Assembly: GCF_030915445.1 (NCBI RefSeq)
Contig: NZ_CP133264.1
Location: 62,001 to 126,000, forward strand
From: Clostridium sp. OS1-26
GTDB lineage: Bacteria; Bacillota; Clostridia; Clostridiales; Clostridiaceae
DNA length: 64,000 nucleotides
Direction: 5' to 3'
How positions within the stretch are numbered: position 1 is the stretch's first letter; each line of letters starts with the position of its first letter. The notes beneath the pieces are model-generated. The model was not told the origin of the DNA and made no database searches. It saw only the letters and a program-made list of their open reading frames with translations. Below, piece by piece: positions 38,596 to 46,473 of this stretch. A program made the translations under genes and the position numbers.

Positions 38596-38745
38596 TTTTA
38601 TATAATAATTAACAAATTTCTCTTTATATAAACCATAAGACTTCATCAGTATATATATTTTTACTAAATACAAACTAAATATTGTATCATATATCTAAAA
38701 CTAACATACATTGTTATTATGATTAATTTTATAAAAGGTGTTCAA

Positions 38746-39396
38746 ATGTTTATATGTCCTTATGTTTTTAGATCCAATATTCTATTTAGAAATCCTACAT
38801 CTTATATAAGGGTGCTACACGCTAGTCCCGGTTCCCCTGCTGTAGACATATATTTAAATGATACTTTAACCTTTAGAGGACTTGCTTATAAAGGCTTTAC
38901 AGACTATACACCTATAGCTTCTGGTTTATACAACATAAAAGTATACCCTACCGGCAATACAACACATCCTTTAATAGATACTCGCTTATTTATACCTGAT
39001 GGAATCATTTATACTATTGCTATAATAGGAACTACTCCAAATATCAGTCTGCAAACAATCGAAGATACACGCAGACCAATAATAGAAGGTAAAACCTTAT
39101 TGAGATTTGCCCATTTGTCACCAGATACTCCTAATTTAGATATAACCTTACCTGACGGTACTGTATTATCTAATAATATTGGATATAAACAAGTTACGAG
39201 ATATATTCCTATAAATCCTGGTCTATACAGGGTACAGGCACGTTTAGCTGGAACAAATCAAGTAATTTTAGAAGTGCCTAATATTAATTTGTTTCCTAAT
39301 AGATTCTACACAATATATGCAGTAGGTCTTAGCTCAGGTAATCCTCCTCTTCAAGTTTTAATACCACTAGATGGAAATAGTTATCTAACTCCTTAG
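38746..39396 (+). CDS. DUF4397 domain protein
   Basis: Predicted 216 aa with two DUF4397-like repeats, each starting with the hallmark: YIRVLHASPGSPAVDIYLND, and later LLRFAHLSPDTPNLDITLPD. Each has a Y-x-x-I-x-x-G-x-Y strand pair (YTPIASGLYNIKVY; YIPINPGLYRVQAR). The domain is beta-rich and found in surface or spore-associated proteins; function is unknown. ATG at 38746 follows AAAAGGTG. No signal peptide is seen with this start, which would suit a spore-coat or cytosolic protein. Confidence 0.82.
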   Translation: MFICPYVFRSNILFRNPTSYIRVLHASPGSPAVDIYLNDTLTFRGLAYKGFTDYTPIASGLYNIKVYPTGNTTHPLIDTRLFIPDGIIYTIAIIGTTPNISLQTIEDTRRPIIEGKTLLRFAHLSPDTPNLDITLPDGTVLSNNIGYKQVTRYIPINPGLYRVQARLAGTNQVILEVPNINLFPNRFYTIYAVGLSSGNPPLQVLIPLDGNSYLTP

Positions 39397-39424
39397 TTTT
39401 GAAAGTCTTTTAAACTAATTTAAA

Positions 39425-39447
39425 AGGGCTTGGTTAAACCAGGCCCT
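39425..39447. terminator. Terminator between convergent DUF4397 and LUD genes
   Basis: AGGGCTTGG and CCAGGCCCT form the stem, with a short AT-rich loop and T-rich flanks. Confidence 0.7.
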
Positions 39448-39450
39448 CTA

Positions 39451-40092
39451 TTAATATCCTAAATCTTTTGCTACAATTATTACTTTAATTCTTCCTTTTT
39501 GACCTTGTTTCCTAATAAGTACATAGTCATTGCATATTCTTTCTGGGCTATCACACTCCATACAGTATCCTACCTTTGTACACGGAGTTTTCCTATTGAG
39601 ACGTTTTGTATTTGCAGGAGCTGCGCAATATTTCATGCGATTATCTGCTTCTTGTATGTCTTTTACAATTTTATTCACTCCTACTATTACAATTACCTTA
39701 TCTGGACCATAAAGCATTGCCGCTACTCTATTTCCATTACCATCAACATTGTATAATTCGCCACTTTCAGTTATGGCATTACTGCTTACAAAATAGGCAT
39801 CCGCACCAAAACTTTTTCTATGAATTTTCTTTATCTGCTCGCCGGTTAGTCCTGGTGCATATCTATCTAGAAAATTATATTTTCCATTTCTTAAAAAATC
39901 AATAACTCCTGTTTCAAAAAGAGTCATCGACCCTCCAACTGAAACAGTATCACCTTCTTTTATAAATTCAGCAACTTTGTCTATTACTGCCTTTTCATCT
40001 GGAACATAATATGTCTCCATATTATTTTTCTCAAGGCTCTCAATAGTTCTCTTTATTCTCATATCCATTACATATTTAATATTATTATCCAT
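39451..40092 (-). CDS. LUD domain (LutC/YkgG-like) protein
   Basis: Predicted 213 aa of the lactate-utilisation LUD family. Segments VSVGGSMTLFETGVIDFL, GADAYFVSSNAITESGELYNVDGNGNRVA and PDKVIVIVGVNKIVKD are diagnostic. A late cysteine cluster (CTKVGYCMECDSPERIC) could bind metal. In LUD families a small protein like this acts with iron-sulfur partners to oxidise lactate; none is adjacent, and stand-alone forms are common in clostridia with unknown function. ATG at 40092 follows GGGGGAA. Confidence 0.88.
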   Translation of the reverse strand: MDNNIKYVMDMRIKRTIESLEKNNMETYYVPDEKAVIDKVAEFIKEGDTVSVGGSMTLFETGVIDFLRNGKYNFLDRYAPGLTGEQIKKIHRKSFGADAYFVSSNAITESGELYNVDGNGNRVAAMLYGPDKVIVIVGVNKIVKDIQEADNRMKYCAAPANTKRLNRKTPCTKVGYCMECDSPERICNDYVLIRKQGQKGRIKVIIVAKDLGY

Positions 40093-40133
40093 ATCTATTC
40101 CCCCCACAAATTTCATATAAACAGAATTCTTGG

Positions 40134-40250
40134 CTTCAGGTGGAGTTTTGACTCCATCTGAAGCTTAGAAGTCGTTATCCAGGGACATAACCGCTCTTTA
40201 CTCCCACTTTGAGAAGATGGGAGTATTAGAGCGGGTAAGTCATCGGATAA
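40134..40250. repeat. Double-hairpin intergenic element
   Basis: Hairpin 1 pairs CTTCAGGTGGAG (40134-40145) with CTCCATCTGAAG (40152-40163). Hairpin 2 pairs ACTCCCA with TGGGAGT and CCGCTCT with AGAGCGG, closed by TTATCC (40175-40180) with GGATAA (40245-40250). It is richer in GC than the surroundings and has no reading frame. It lies in the 430-base gap upstream of the LUD gene. Confidence 0.7.
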
Positions 40251-40356
40251 AACAACTAATTGCCACTAGTAAGATATTATCATAAAAGTGACTATAGGTC
40301 TCACTTTATAGTATAAAAAACTAAAGCTACTTTTTCAATGAAAAGTTAAAAATTTA

Positions 40357-40406
40357 CAGTTGGCAGTGAGGGTAAGTTTTCTAACTTACCTTCACTGTCA
40401 ATTGTC
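40357..40406. terminator. Hairpin of uncertain role, possible terminator of the cold shock gene
   Basis: GGCAGTGAGGGTAAGTT (40362-40378) pairs with AACTTACCTTCACTGTC (40383-40399) with two mismatches. It is located 120 bases past the cspA stop on the minus strand. Confidence 0.45.
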
Positions 40407-40524
40407 ACCTAATAAAAAAGATGCCTAATAAAAAGACATCCTCTTATCCTCTCTATATAACGTTTTCCAATCTTTAAAACAAGGCTTTAACCTTACTCTA
40501 AAGCTACAAACACTTCCTTAATAT

Positions 40525-40731
40525 CTATGATTTATGTACATTAGTTGCTTGTGGTCCTTTTGGTGTTTCAATTATATCATAACTAACTTGTTGCCCTTCA
40601 CTTAAATCTTTTCTTCTTCCTTCTTCTTTTATAGCAGAAAAATGAACAAAAACATCACCGGATCCATCATCCCCTGTAATAAATCCAAACCCTTTTTCAT
40701 CATTAAACCATTTTACTATACCTGTTGACAT
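40525..40731 (-). CDS. Cold shock protein (CspA family)
   Basis: Predicted 68 aa single cold-shock domain. RNP1 is [10 protein letters not shown] and RNP2 is DVFVHFSAI; the N-terminus is [17 protein letters not shown]. It binds single-stranded RNA and DNA as a chaperone and antiterminator. The leader upstream of the ATG carries an AGGAGAAGG-type site. It is monocistronic. Confidence 0.95.
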   Translation of the reverse strand: MSTGIVKWFNDEKGFGFITGDDGSGDVFVHFSAIKEEGRRKDLSEGQQVSYDIIETPKGPQATNVHKS

Positions 40732-40909
40732 TAACCTTCTCCTTTCTTCTTATATTTACCAACTTGCAAGAAAAAGTTTTACGCTTATTTTTCATACTTT
40801 TTCTTTAATTAAACAATTAAAATCCTTAAGCCCTATATTTAATAGTTGGCACCAAAATATGTGATTTATTTTTATTATTTACATTATTCTTATATTAATA
40901 CAGTAAGTT

Positions 40910-41950
40910 TTAAATTAAAAAGGAAATTGCAATTATAATATACACCGCTATTAACTGGATTCCTTCGAGCCAATTAGATTCTCCATCACTAGCTACTCTG
41001 TTTACAATAAGAACTGATACTATTAGTGCTACCATTTCAAATTCATTGAATATAATACTCATTGGTTTAAACAGGAGGCTTATGAATACCAATACTGGCG
41101 CAACAAATAAAATTATCTGCAAACTTGATCCTACCGCTATTTCTACTGCTACATCCATTTTATTCTTAAGCGCCATAAGTATTGCAGTACTATGCTCTGC
41201 TGCATTACCTATAATAGGAATAATAATTATACCTACAAAAAATTTACTTAATCCAAGTGATTCCGTCATTGGTTCCACAGAACTTACTAAATATTCACTT
41301 TCTAAAGCAATAGCTATAGTACACACTAATAAAATAATTACAGACTTTGAAATACTCCATTTTGGCTCTGATTCATCTGCATGCTCTGATCCATACAAAT
41401 CTTTATGAGTATAAAAAGAAAAATAAAGACCCAATAAATATATTATAAACATTGCCAAAGCAACACCTATACTAAGCCATTCATACTTTCCTGTAAGAAG
41501 CTCTATATTTACTGTATGAGTAAATATAGCAGGAATACTTAATCCTATAACCGCAAATAGAAGCATACTTGCGGAAACTTCTACTATGCTTTTGTTAAAC
41601 TTTTGAACCTTATATTTAAGTCCTCCAAAGAACATACTTGCACCTAATACTAGCAAAATATTCCCTATAACGGAACCTGCTATAGAGGCTTTTACCACAT
41701 CAAAAAGGCCCTCTTTCAACGCAAAGAAAGATATTATAAGCTCAGTAGCATTCCCAAAGGTTGCATTCAAGAATCCTCCTATCCTAGGTCCTGAATACAT
41801 TGATATTTCCTCTGTTGCTTCCCCCATCAATCCTGCAAGAGGTATTATAGCTAAAGATGAAAATATAAAAATCCACATAGGGTTCATTTTCATAAATTCA
41901 GCCGCTATACTTATAGGTATAAAAACAAGTAAGTATTTTAAAAATTTCAT
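40910..41950 (-). CDS. Calcium/proton exchanger (CaxA family)
   Basis: Predicted 346 aa with about 11 membrane helices. The two alpha-repeat signatures are plain: GGFLNATFGNATELIISFFALKEG and IIPIIGNAAEHSTAILMALKNK. The conserved glutamates carry Ca2+ out in exchange for protons. An acidic linker (HADESEP) separates the halves. Two ATGs in a row at 41953 and 41950; the second is better spaced from GAGGTG. It stands alone. Confidence 0.93.
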   Translation of the reverse strand: MKFLKYLLVFIPISIAAEFMKMNPMWIFIFSSLAIIPLAGLMGEATEEISMYSGPRIGGFLNATFGNATELIISFFALKEGLFDVVKASIAGSVIGNILLVLGASMFFGGLKYKVQKFNKSIVEVSASMLLFAVIGLSIPAIFTHTVNIELLTGKYEWLSIGVALAMFIIYLLGLYFSFYTHKDLYGSEHADESEPKWSISKSVIILLVCTIAIALESEYLVSSVEPMTESLGLSKFFVGIIIIPIIGNAAEHSTAILMALKNKMDVAVEIAVGSSLQIILFVAPVLVFISLLFKPMSIIFNEFEMVALIVSVLIVNRVASDGESNWLEGIQLIAVYIIIAISFLI

Positions 41951-42233
41951 CATCTACACCTCACAAATAATTTCATCTTATATACATCTTTATTATTATC
42001 CATAATATTAATGCATTTCTATACACTGAAGTCTTAAGTTCATATTTTCATATTTATTTTACCAGGATACCAACAATTTATAAATGAAAATAATTATAAA
42101 GTTCTATTATTTTGTCACTTGAAGTTGTAAACACTTATGTATTATAGTAAAATTTTATATATGTTGACTTTTGTTTATTATATGGTTACTGTCGCAGCTC
42201 ACAATTATAATATCGTCTTACTTTATTAATGAC

Positions 42234-42304
42234 GGAAACTCCTTTTCGATTCCTCAAAGGAGTAAGCGTTTCACACAAAATCGGAGATTTTGGTTCTCTG
42301 CTTA
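42234..42304 (+). promoter_or_regulatory. Structured leader upstream of the EetA-like gene, with a 20-base repeat pair
   Basis: Two hairpins stack here. ACTCCTTT (42238-42245) pairs with AAAGGAGT (42256-42263), flanked by GAAAC/GTTTC. Next, TAAGC (42263-42267) with GCTTA (42300-42304) encloses CAAAATC/GATTTTG. The second hairpin belongs to the repeat family at 12841-12960. It ends 17 bases before the EetA-like ATG, covering much of the mRNA leader. No known riboswitch matches. Confidence 0.5.
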
Positions 42305-42321
42305 TCAGAAAGGATACTAAA

Positions 42322-42705
42322 ATGAAAAAAGGAGATAAAATTGCAGCTATATTAATCACGGGTTTAATCATTTTGAGCTTTATTGGCGTTTTTGCATATA
42401 AGCACTATATTAGCGGATCTAGCCGTATAGCCGTAATTGAACAAAATGGTAAAGTAGTTAAAACTATAGATTTAAATAAAATAAAAGAGAAAAGTGAATT
42501 TATTCTCCCTTATAACAACGGTCACTTTAATAAGATAGAATTGGAGCCTGGAAAAATTCGCATTATAGATGCAGATTGTCCTGATAAAATTTGTGTCAAA
42601 ACTGGTTGGATATCAGAGCCAGGGCAAACAGCAGTATGTTTACCACATAAGTTAATGATAAGAATAGAAGGCAAAAACTCATCATATGACCAAATATCTA
42701 GCTAA
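42322..42705 (+). CDS. eetA: NusG domain II protein (EetA-like)
   Basis: Predicted 127 aa: one N-terminal membrane helix (residues 8-25) then an extracytoplasmic NusG_II domain with IAVIEQNGKVVKTIDLNKI, IRIIDADCPDKICVKTGWI and VCLPHKLMIRIEG. The two cysteines in CPDKIC and the VCLPHK motif are conserved in this family. In FLEET loci a NusG_II protein, EetA, is paired with the Gx-transporter protein EetB, as here (next gene). ATG at 42322 follows AGAAAGGA; the longer frame from 42229 runs through the leader hairpins and is rejected. The rest of the FLEET set is at 1-3531. Confidence 0.75.
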   Translation: MKKGDKIAAILITGLIILSFIGVFAYKHYISGSSRIAVIEQNGKVVKTIDLNKIKEKSEFILPYNNGHFNKIELEPGKIRIIDADCPDKICVKTGWISEPGQTAVCLPHKLMIRIEGKNSSYDQISS

Positions 42706-42794
42706 ATTTAAATTGTTTTTTAATGATTGTAAGTTACAAATCTAAGAGTTACCTAACAACTTAAAAATTTTTATTAAAGAATTAAGGTGTAAAC

Positions 42795-43307
42795 ATGACT
42801 AAAACAAAAAGAATGGTATTTTTAAGCTTTTTAGTGAGTATTGCTCTTGTAATCTATATAATTGAAGCCCAAATACCGGTTTTATTTCCAGGTATGAAAC
42901 TTGGTCTTGCTAATATGATATCACTTGCAGCACTTATATTATTAGGATGGAAAGAAGCTCTGTTAATAATGATTTTAAGAACAACCTTAGGTTCTATATT
43001 TGGAGGGACTATGCCATCCTTTATGTTCAGCTTAGCAGGAGGATTTTTAAGTAATATCATAATGATTATTCTCTATAAAAATTTTAAAAATTCTATGAGT
43101 ATATGGACAATAAGTATATGTGGTGCTGTATTTCATAATATAGGTCAGCTATTTGTAGCCTCAATTGTAGTACAGAATTTTAGAATATATGTATATTTGC
43201 CAGTGCTTTTAGTATCAGCAGTACTTACTGGATACTTTATAGGACTTTGTACTAAATTTTTAACCGCTCACATAACTAAAATTTCTATTTTCAAAGAGTT
43301 TCAATAA
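42795..43307 (+). CDS. eetB: Gx transporter family/heptaprenyl diphosphate synthase component I-like membrane protein (EetB-like)
   Basis: Predicted 170 aa with about five membrane helices. PVLFPGMKLGLANMISLAAL and MILRTTLGSIFGGTMPSFMFSLAGGFLSN are the signatures of the family named after heptaprenyl synthase component I (ECF S-component-like fold). It follows the EetA-like gene by 90 bases and ends in a terminator. In Listeria, the EetA-EetB membrane pair is needed for extracellular electron transfer. Transport of a flavin or quinone precursor is another possible role. Confidence 0.75.
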   Translation: MTKTKRMVFLSFLVSIALVIYIIEAQIPVLFPGMKLGLANMISLAALILLGWKEALLIMILRTTLGSIFGGTMPSFMFSLAGGFLSNIIMIILYKNFKNSMSIWTISICGAVFHNIGQLFVASIVVQNFRIYVYLPVLLVSAVLTGYFIGLCTKFLTAHITKISIFKEFQ

Positions 43308-43329
43308 CAATAAATATATTATTTTAATT

Positions 43330-43364
43330 AAAAATAACTTTGATTAATTTCAAGGTTATTTTTT
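43330..43364 (+). terminator. Terminator after the EetB-like gene
   Basis: AAAAATAAC and GTTATTTTT arms, with an inner TTG/CAA, then TTTATAT. Confidence 0.75.
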
Positions 43365-43722
43365 ATATCTAATTAAATACAATTCTAAATTTTTGACTAA
43401 TATTTAACTAACAAATCTTTCTAAAAATAAAAAAATTTATATTATTGAATAATATCTAAATTTTCATAACTTTTTATTTAAAATAAAAATAATTTATAAT
43501 AAATGGTATTTTTTCATAAAGCCCCGTGTATACCTAGCTTTTTGATTAATAAAATGTTGAAAAAAGAAAAACGATTTTTATATAACTGCAGCAATATTCA
43601 CGGAAATTTGATAGAGTTTTCTGATAATTGATGTTAAAATAATAACAATATTATTGTTAAACTTATACCAATATTATAGATATCTTATTGTAAAATAATA
43701 TTATTATAAGGAAGTGTGTATT
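43365..43722. other. AT-rich gap, about 360 bases
   Basis: No gene or clear repeat is seen. It probably holds the promoter of the decayed ABC gene downstream. Confidence 0.5.
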
Positions 43723-44581
43723 ATGTTAGAGTTTAAAGTTTTATCAAAGAAAACCATTACTGTGGATATTAAACCTGGTGAATCTTTATTGATTATAAAC
43801 AAAAAGAAAAAACTATCTCCTAGCAGCCAAGTCACTTTTGAAGGTGAAAATATTATAGATATAGCAACAGAACATGTTAAAAGAATAGATAACTCTTTTA
43901 TGTCTTTAATCAAAGCCTATTTGACCTCTCTTAATCCTATTAGAACTGTAGGAAAACAGTGTAATGAGGTTATCTCTAATTATACTGGCTTGTCTCTCAT
44001 AGAATCAGAGGTTAAATTAAAGGAAATCTTGTATAATTTATCTTGTCCTGATACTGATACTTTAATGAAAAAATTTCCTTTTAAACTAGAAGCTTATGAA
44101 AAACAAAGATTAATGTTTGCATTGGCCTTTCTAATTAAACCAAAACTTATAATTTTGGATGATACAATTTTTAAAATGGAACCTAAAATAAAATCTTATA
44201 TATTAAAAGAGCTTGAAAAACTCAGAAAAGAAAATAAGACTAGTCTAATATTTATTTCAAAGAAACTTGATATTGTTAATGAAGGTATAGATATTATTGC
44301 AATTATGTATAAAGGTACTGTAATTGAATTTGCAAAAAAGATTTAATTCTAACAGACCCTATTCATCCTTATACAAAGCATCTTCTAAATCATAAGAGTA
44401 CTTTAGATTTTACGGAAGAACAACCAGAAATTGTTAACTACGTAAAGAACATTAATAATACACCTAAAAACGGCTGTTCTTTCTGTCTAAACTGCAAAAA
44501 GCATCATATGACTGTGTATATATGCCACCAAAAATAAAAACCATAGGCATGGAAAGACAGGTAATTTGTAATGGAGCTTAA
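43723..44581 (+). pseudogene. Decayed oligopeptide ABC transporter ATP-binding protein (DppD/OppD type)
   Basis: The fold order of a peptide-importer ATPase can be followed: GESLLIINKKKK where Walker A should be, KFPFKLEAYEKQRLMFALAFLIKPKLIILDD where the signature and Walker B lie, then after the break DPIHPYTKHLL and a cysteine cluster (CSFCLNCKK) typical of DppD ends. Walker A has no GSGKS, the signature LSGG reads LEAY and Walker B ends DD, so it cannot hydrolyse ATP normally. The frame breaks at GCA-AAA-AAG (44334-44340), where a -1 shift gives LILTDPIHPYTK. A second one-base deficit near 44525 precedes PPKIKTIGMERQVIC. No permease genes remain nearby. Confidence 0.75.
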
Positions 44582-44627
44582 AGGTAATTATTTCTAAATT
44601 TTATCTATAGATAAATACTCTTAAAAA

Positions 44628-44687
44628 TTGACTTATTCTTGGCTAAATACATTGATATACAGGGCTTCTAATGAAGGAATAAGTCAA
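44628..44687. repeat. Palindromic element, module A, copy 2 (short)
   Basis: TTGACTTATTC (44628-44638) is the reverse complement of GAATAAGTCAA (44677-44687). The outer sequence matches module A at 4219-4355, but the inner GGTATTCATAGGGGTAC arms are missing. Confidence 0.7.
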
Positions 44688-44724
44688 CTTTATGGTTAAG
44701 AAATCTATATAGGGTTCCAAGCTA

Positions 44725-44829
44725 GAAAATTGACTTACACAAAGGACTATGTTTCCGAGCTTCAGACTGACTAAAAGTTTTTAACGGACTGAAGCTCGGA
44801 AACATAGCCCGGAGTGTAAGTCAGTTTTC
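44725..44829. repeat. Palindromic element, module B, copy 2
   Basis: Outer arms GAAAATTGACTTACAC (44725-44740) and GTGTAAGTCAGTTTTC (44814-44829) pair nearly fully. Inner arms CTATGTTTCCGAGCTTCAG (44747-44765) and its exact complement at 44789-44807 make a 19-bp stem. The right half is near-identical to 4553-4620. It sits just after the end of the antiporter gene on the minus strand and could terminate it. Confidence 0.8.
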
Positions 44830-44884
44830 GGCCTTTGAGCCTTATAGATGGAAACTAACTGATCGCTTTTTATCCCTATAGATT

Positions 44885-46123
44885 CTATTTTTCTTCCTTA
44901 TAAGCATCAATATCTAGCTTCAACACCTTTGCAAAATACTTAGCTGTACTTGCTTGAACCCCAATAGTAATAATTATAGCCATAGATGTCACTGCTGATA
45001 TTATATCTGCATGCTGCACTTTCATTGATATGATCATTCCAGCTAGAGCTGCAGGTATAACACCTGTTTCTCTTGTCCACATAAGATAAGCTATTTCTCT
45101 AAAGTTCCAAGATGCTTTTCTATCAAGTATGACAGAGAAGAATACAGATACTGGTCTTGCCACAAATATGAAGCCAATTACTATAATTAAAGCTCCTCCC
45201 CAGTATTTAGATAGAATACTAAAGTTCATTTGAATGCCTAGTAGTACGAATATCATTATTCTTAATATAGAGATAAGTACTTCTTTAAATTTTAAGTGTA
45301 AATCATAGGATTCTTTTTCTATAGCTGAAAGTTTACATGCTTCTTTATTGCCACAGACCATACCAATTATAAAAACTGCCATAAATCCACTGAATCCCAT
45401 ATGAGCTGCAGTAAAATAAGCTAAAAGTACTGCAACTACGGCAATTTCTCCTGCATATCCTTTTAATAAACCAAATTTACTTTCAGATACTAATAATGTT
45501 GCTATGTATCCAATAATACCTCCAACCATTACACCACCACCAGCTTCTTTTAACAAATCAATGATGCTGTGGCTTAGTGAGAAAGAACCTCCAGAGATTA
45601 TGCCTATAATCGCAAAGGTTATTATTGCTCCAGCTGCATCATTAAATGCTGATTCTGATATAATTGTTTGCTTAAGCTTAGGACTTATATTCATATTCTT
45701 AAATAATGGTACAAGTACTGATGGATCAGTAGATGCAATAACAGACCCTAAAAGTACAGCATACATAAAGTCAATATGAAGTACCTTATAAGCAAAAAAT
45801 CCTGTTACAAAAGTTGATATTAGCACACCTGCGGTAGCTAACATTCCTACTGACAACTTAACTTCATTTAATACTTTAAGACTAATCTCTCTACCGCCAT
45901 CATACAATATATATGATGCTCCAAACACTAATATAAGTTGATTAGCCACAGGATATTGATTAAAATTTACTAAATTTAAAACAGAAGGCCCAATTATTAT
46001 ACCTGCTACTATAAAAAACACTACATCTGGCATATGTACCTTCTTCCCTATTTTAGCAAATACAACACCTGAAAATATAATTAAAGCCAGCAACTTCATT
46101 AGATTTTCCGTTATTAATACCAC
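44885..46123 (-). CDS. Cation/proton antiporter (CPA family)
   Basis: Predicted 412 aa with about 12 membrane helices. FFIVAGIIIGPSVLNLV, LGSVIASTDPSVLVPLF and SESAFNDAAGAIITFAIIG mark a CPA Na+/H+ or K+/H+ exchanger; the TDP and the ND acid pair are the ion site. There is no regulatory RCK domain. The GTG at 46123 follows GGAAGGA; an ATG at 46150 has no site. It probably handles sodium and pH. Its neighbour is the Rnf operon, which in some clostridia moves sodium, but a link is only inferred. Confidence 0.85.
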   Translation of the reverse strand: MVLITENLMKLLALIIFSGVVFAKIGKKVHMPDVVFFIVAGIIIGPSVLNLVNFNQYPVANQLILVFGASYILYDGGREISLKVLNEVKLSVGMLATAGVLISTFVTGFFAYKVLHIDFMYAVLLGSVIASTDPSVLVPLFKNMNISPKLKQTIISESAFNDAAGAIITFAIIGIISGGSFSLSHSIIDLLKEAGGGVMVGGIIGYIATLLVSESKFGLLKGYAGEIAVVAVLLAYFTAAHMGFSGFMAVFIIGMVCGNKEACKLSAIEKESYDLHLKFKEVLISILRIMIFVLLGIQMNFSILSKYWGGALIIVIGFIFVARPVSVFFSVILDRKASWNFREIAYLMWTRETGVIPAALAGMIISMKVQHADIISAVTSMAIIITIGVQASTAKYFAKVLKLDIDAYKEEK

Positions 46124-46403
46124 GTTTCCTTCCACTATACCACACTCCATCGCAGTTATTATTCCTATGAGTTGTCATCATATTCACTATAACTTAATTT
46201 TACATATATATTTATCTTTTATCCAATTTAGTTTAATTTTAGAATTACTGCTGTCTGTTTAAAATTCATTATATCATAGCAACTTTTCTTTTGTAACTAT
46301 AGATTATGTCATACTAGGCATGTATAAAGACTATTATATGCCGAGATATAGTTAATACTATATGAATATCTTCTACAAATATAAGTTTTTTAGCGATAAA
46401 AAA

Positions 46404-46451
46404 ATTTACTAATACATAAATTTATAATTATAAATTTACGCATTAGTAAAT
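46404..46451 (-). terminator. Terminator of the rnf operon
   Basis: A long AT-rich stem (ATTTACTAAT with ATTAGTAAAT, and TAAATTTATA inside) is followed on the minus strand by TTTTTTTATC, right after rnfB. Confidence 0.8.
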
Positions 46452-46473
46452 AATACATACATTAATATCTAAA

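Noticed and set aside
39499..39905. Overlapping plus-strand reading frames of 60-99 aa
   Set aside because: They are antisense shadows of the LUD gene, without ribosome sites.
42231..42304. c-di-GMP-II riboswitch suggested by CGGAAAC in the EetA-like leader
   Set aside because: Only the first seven bases resemble that class; the rest of the conserved core is absent, and the hairpins are explained by simple inverted repeats.
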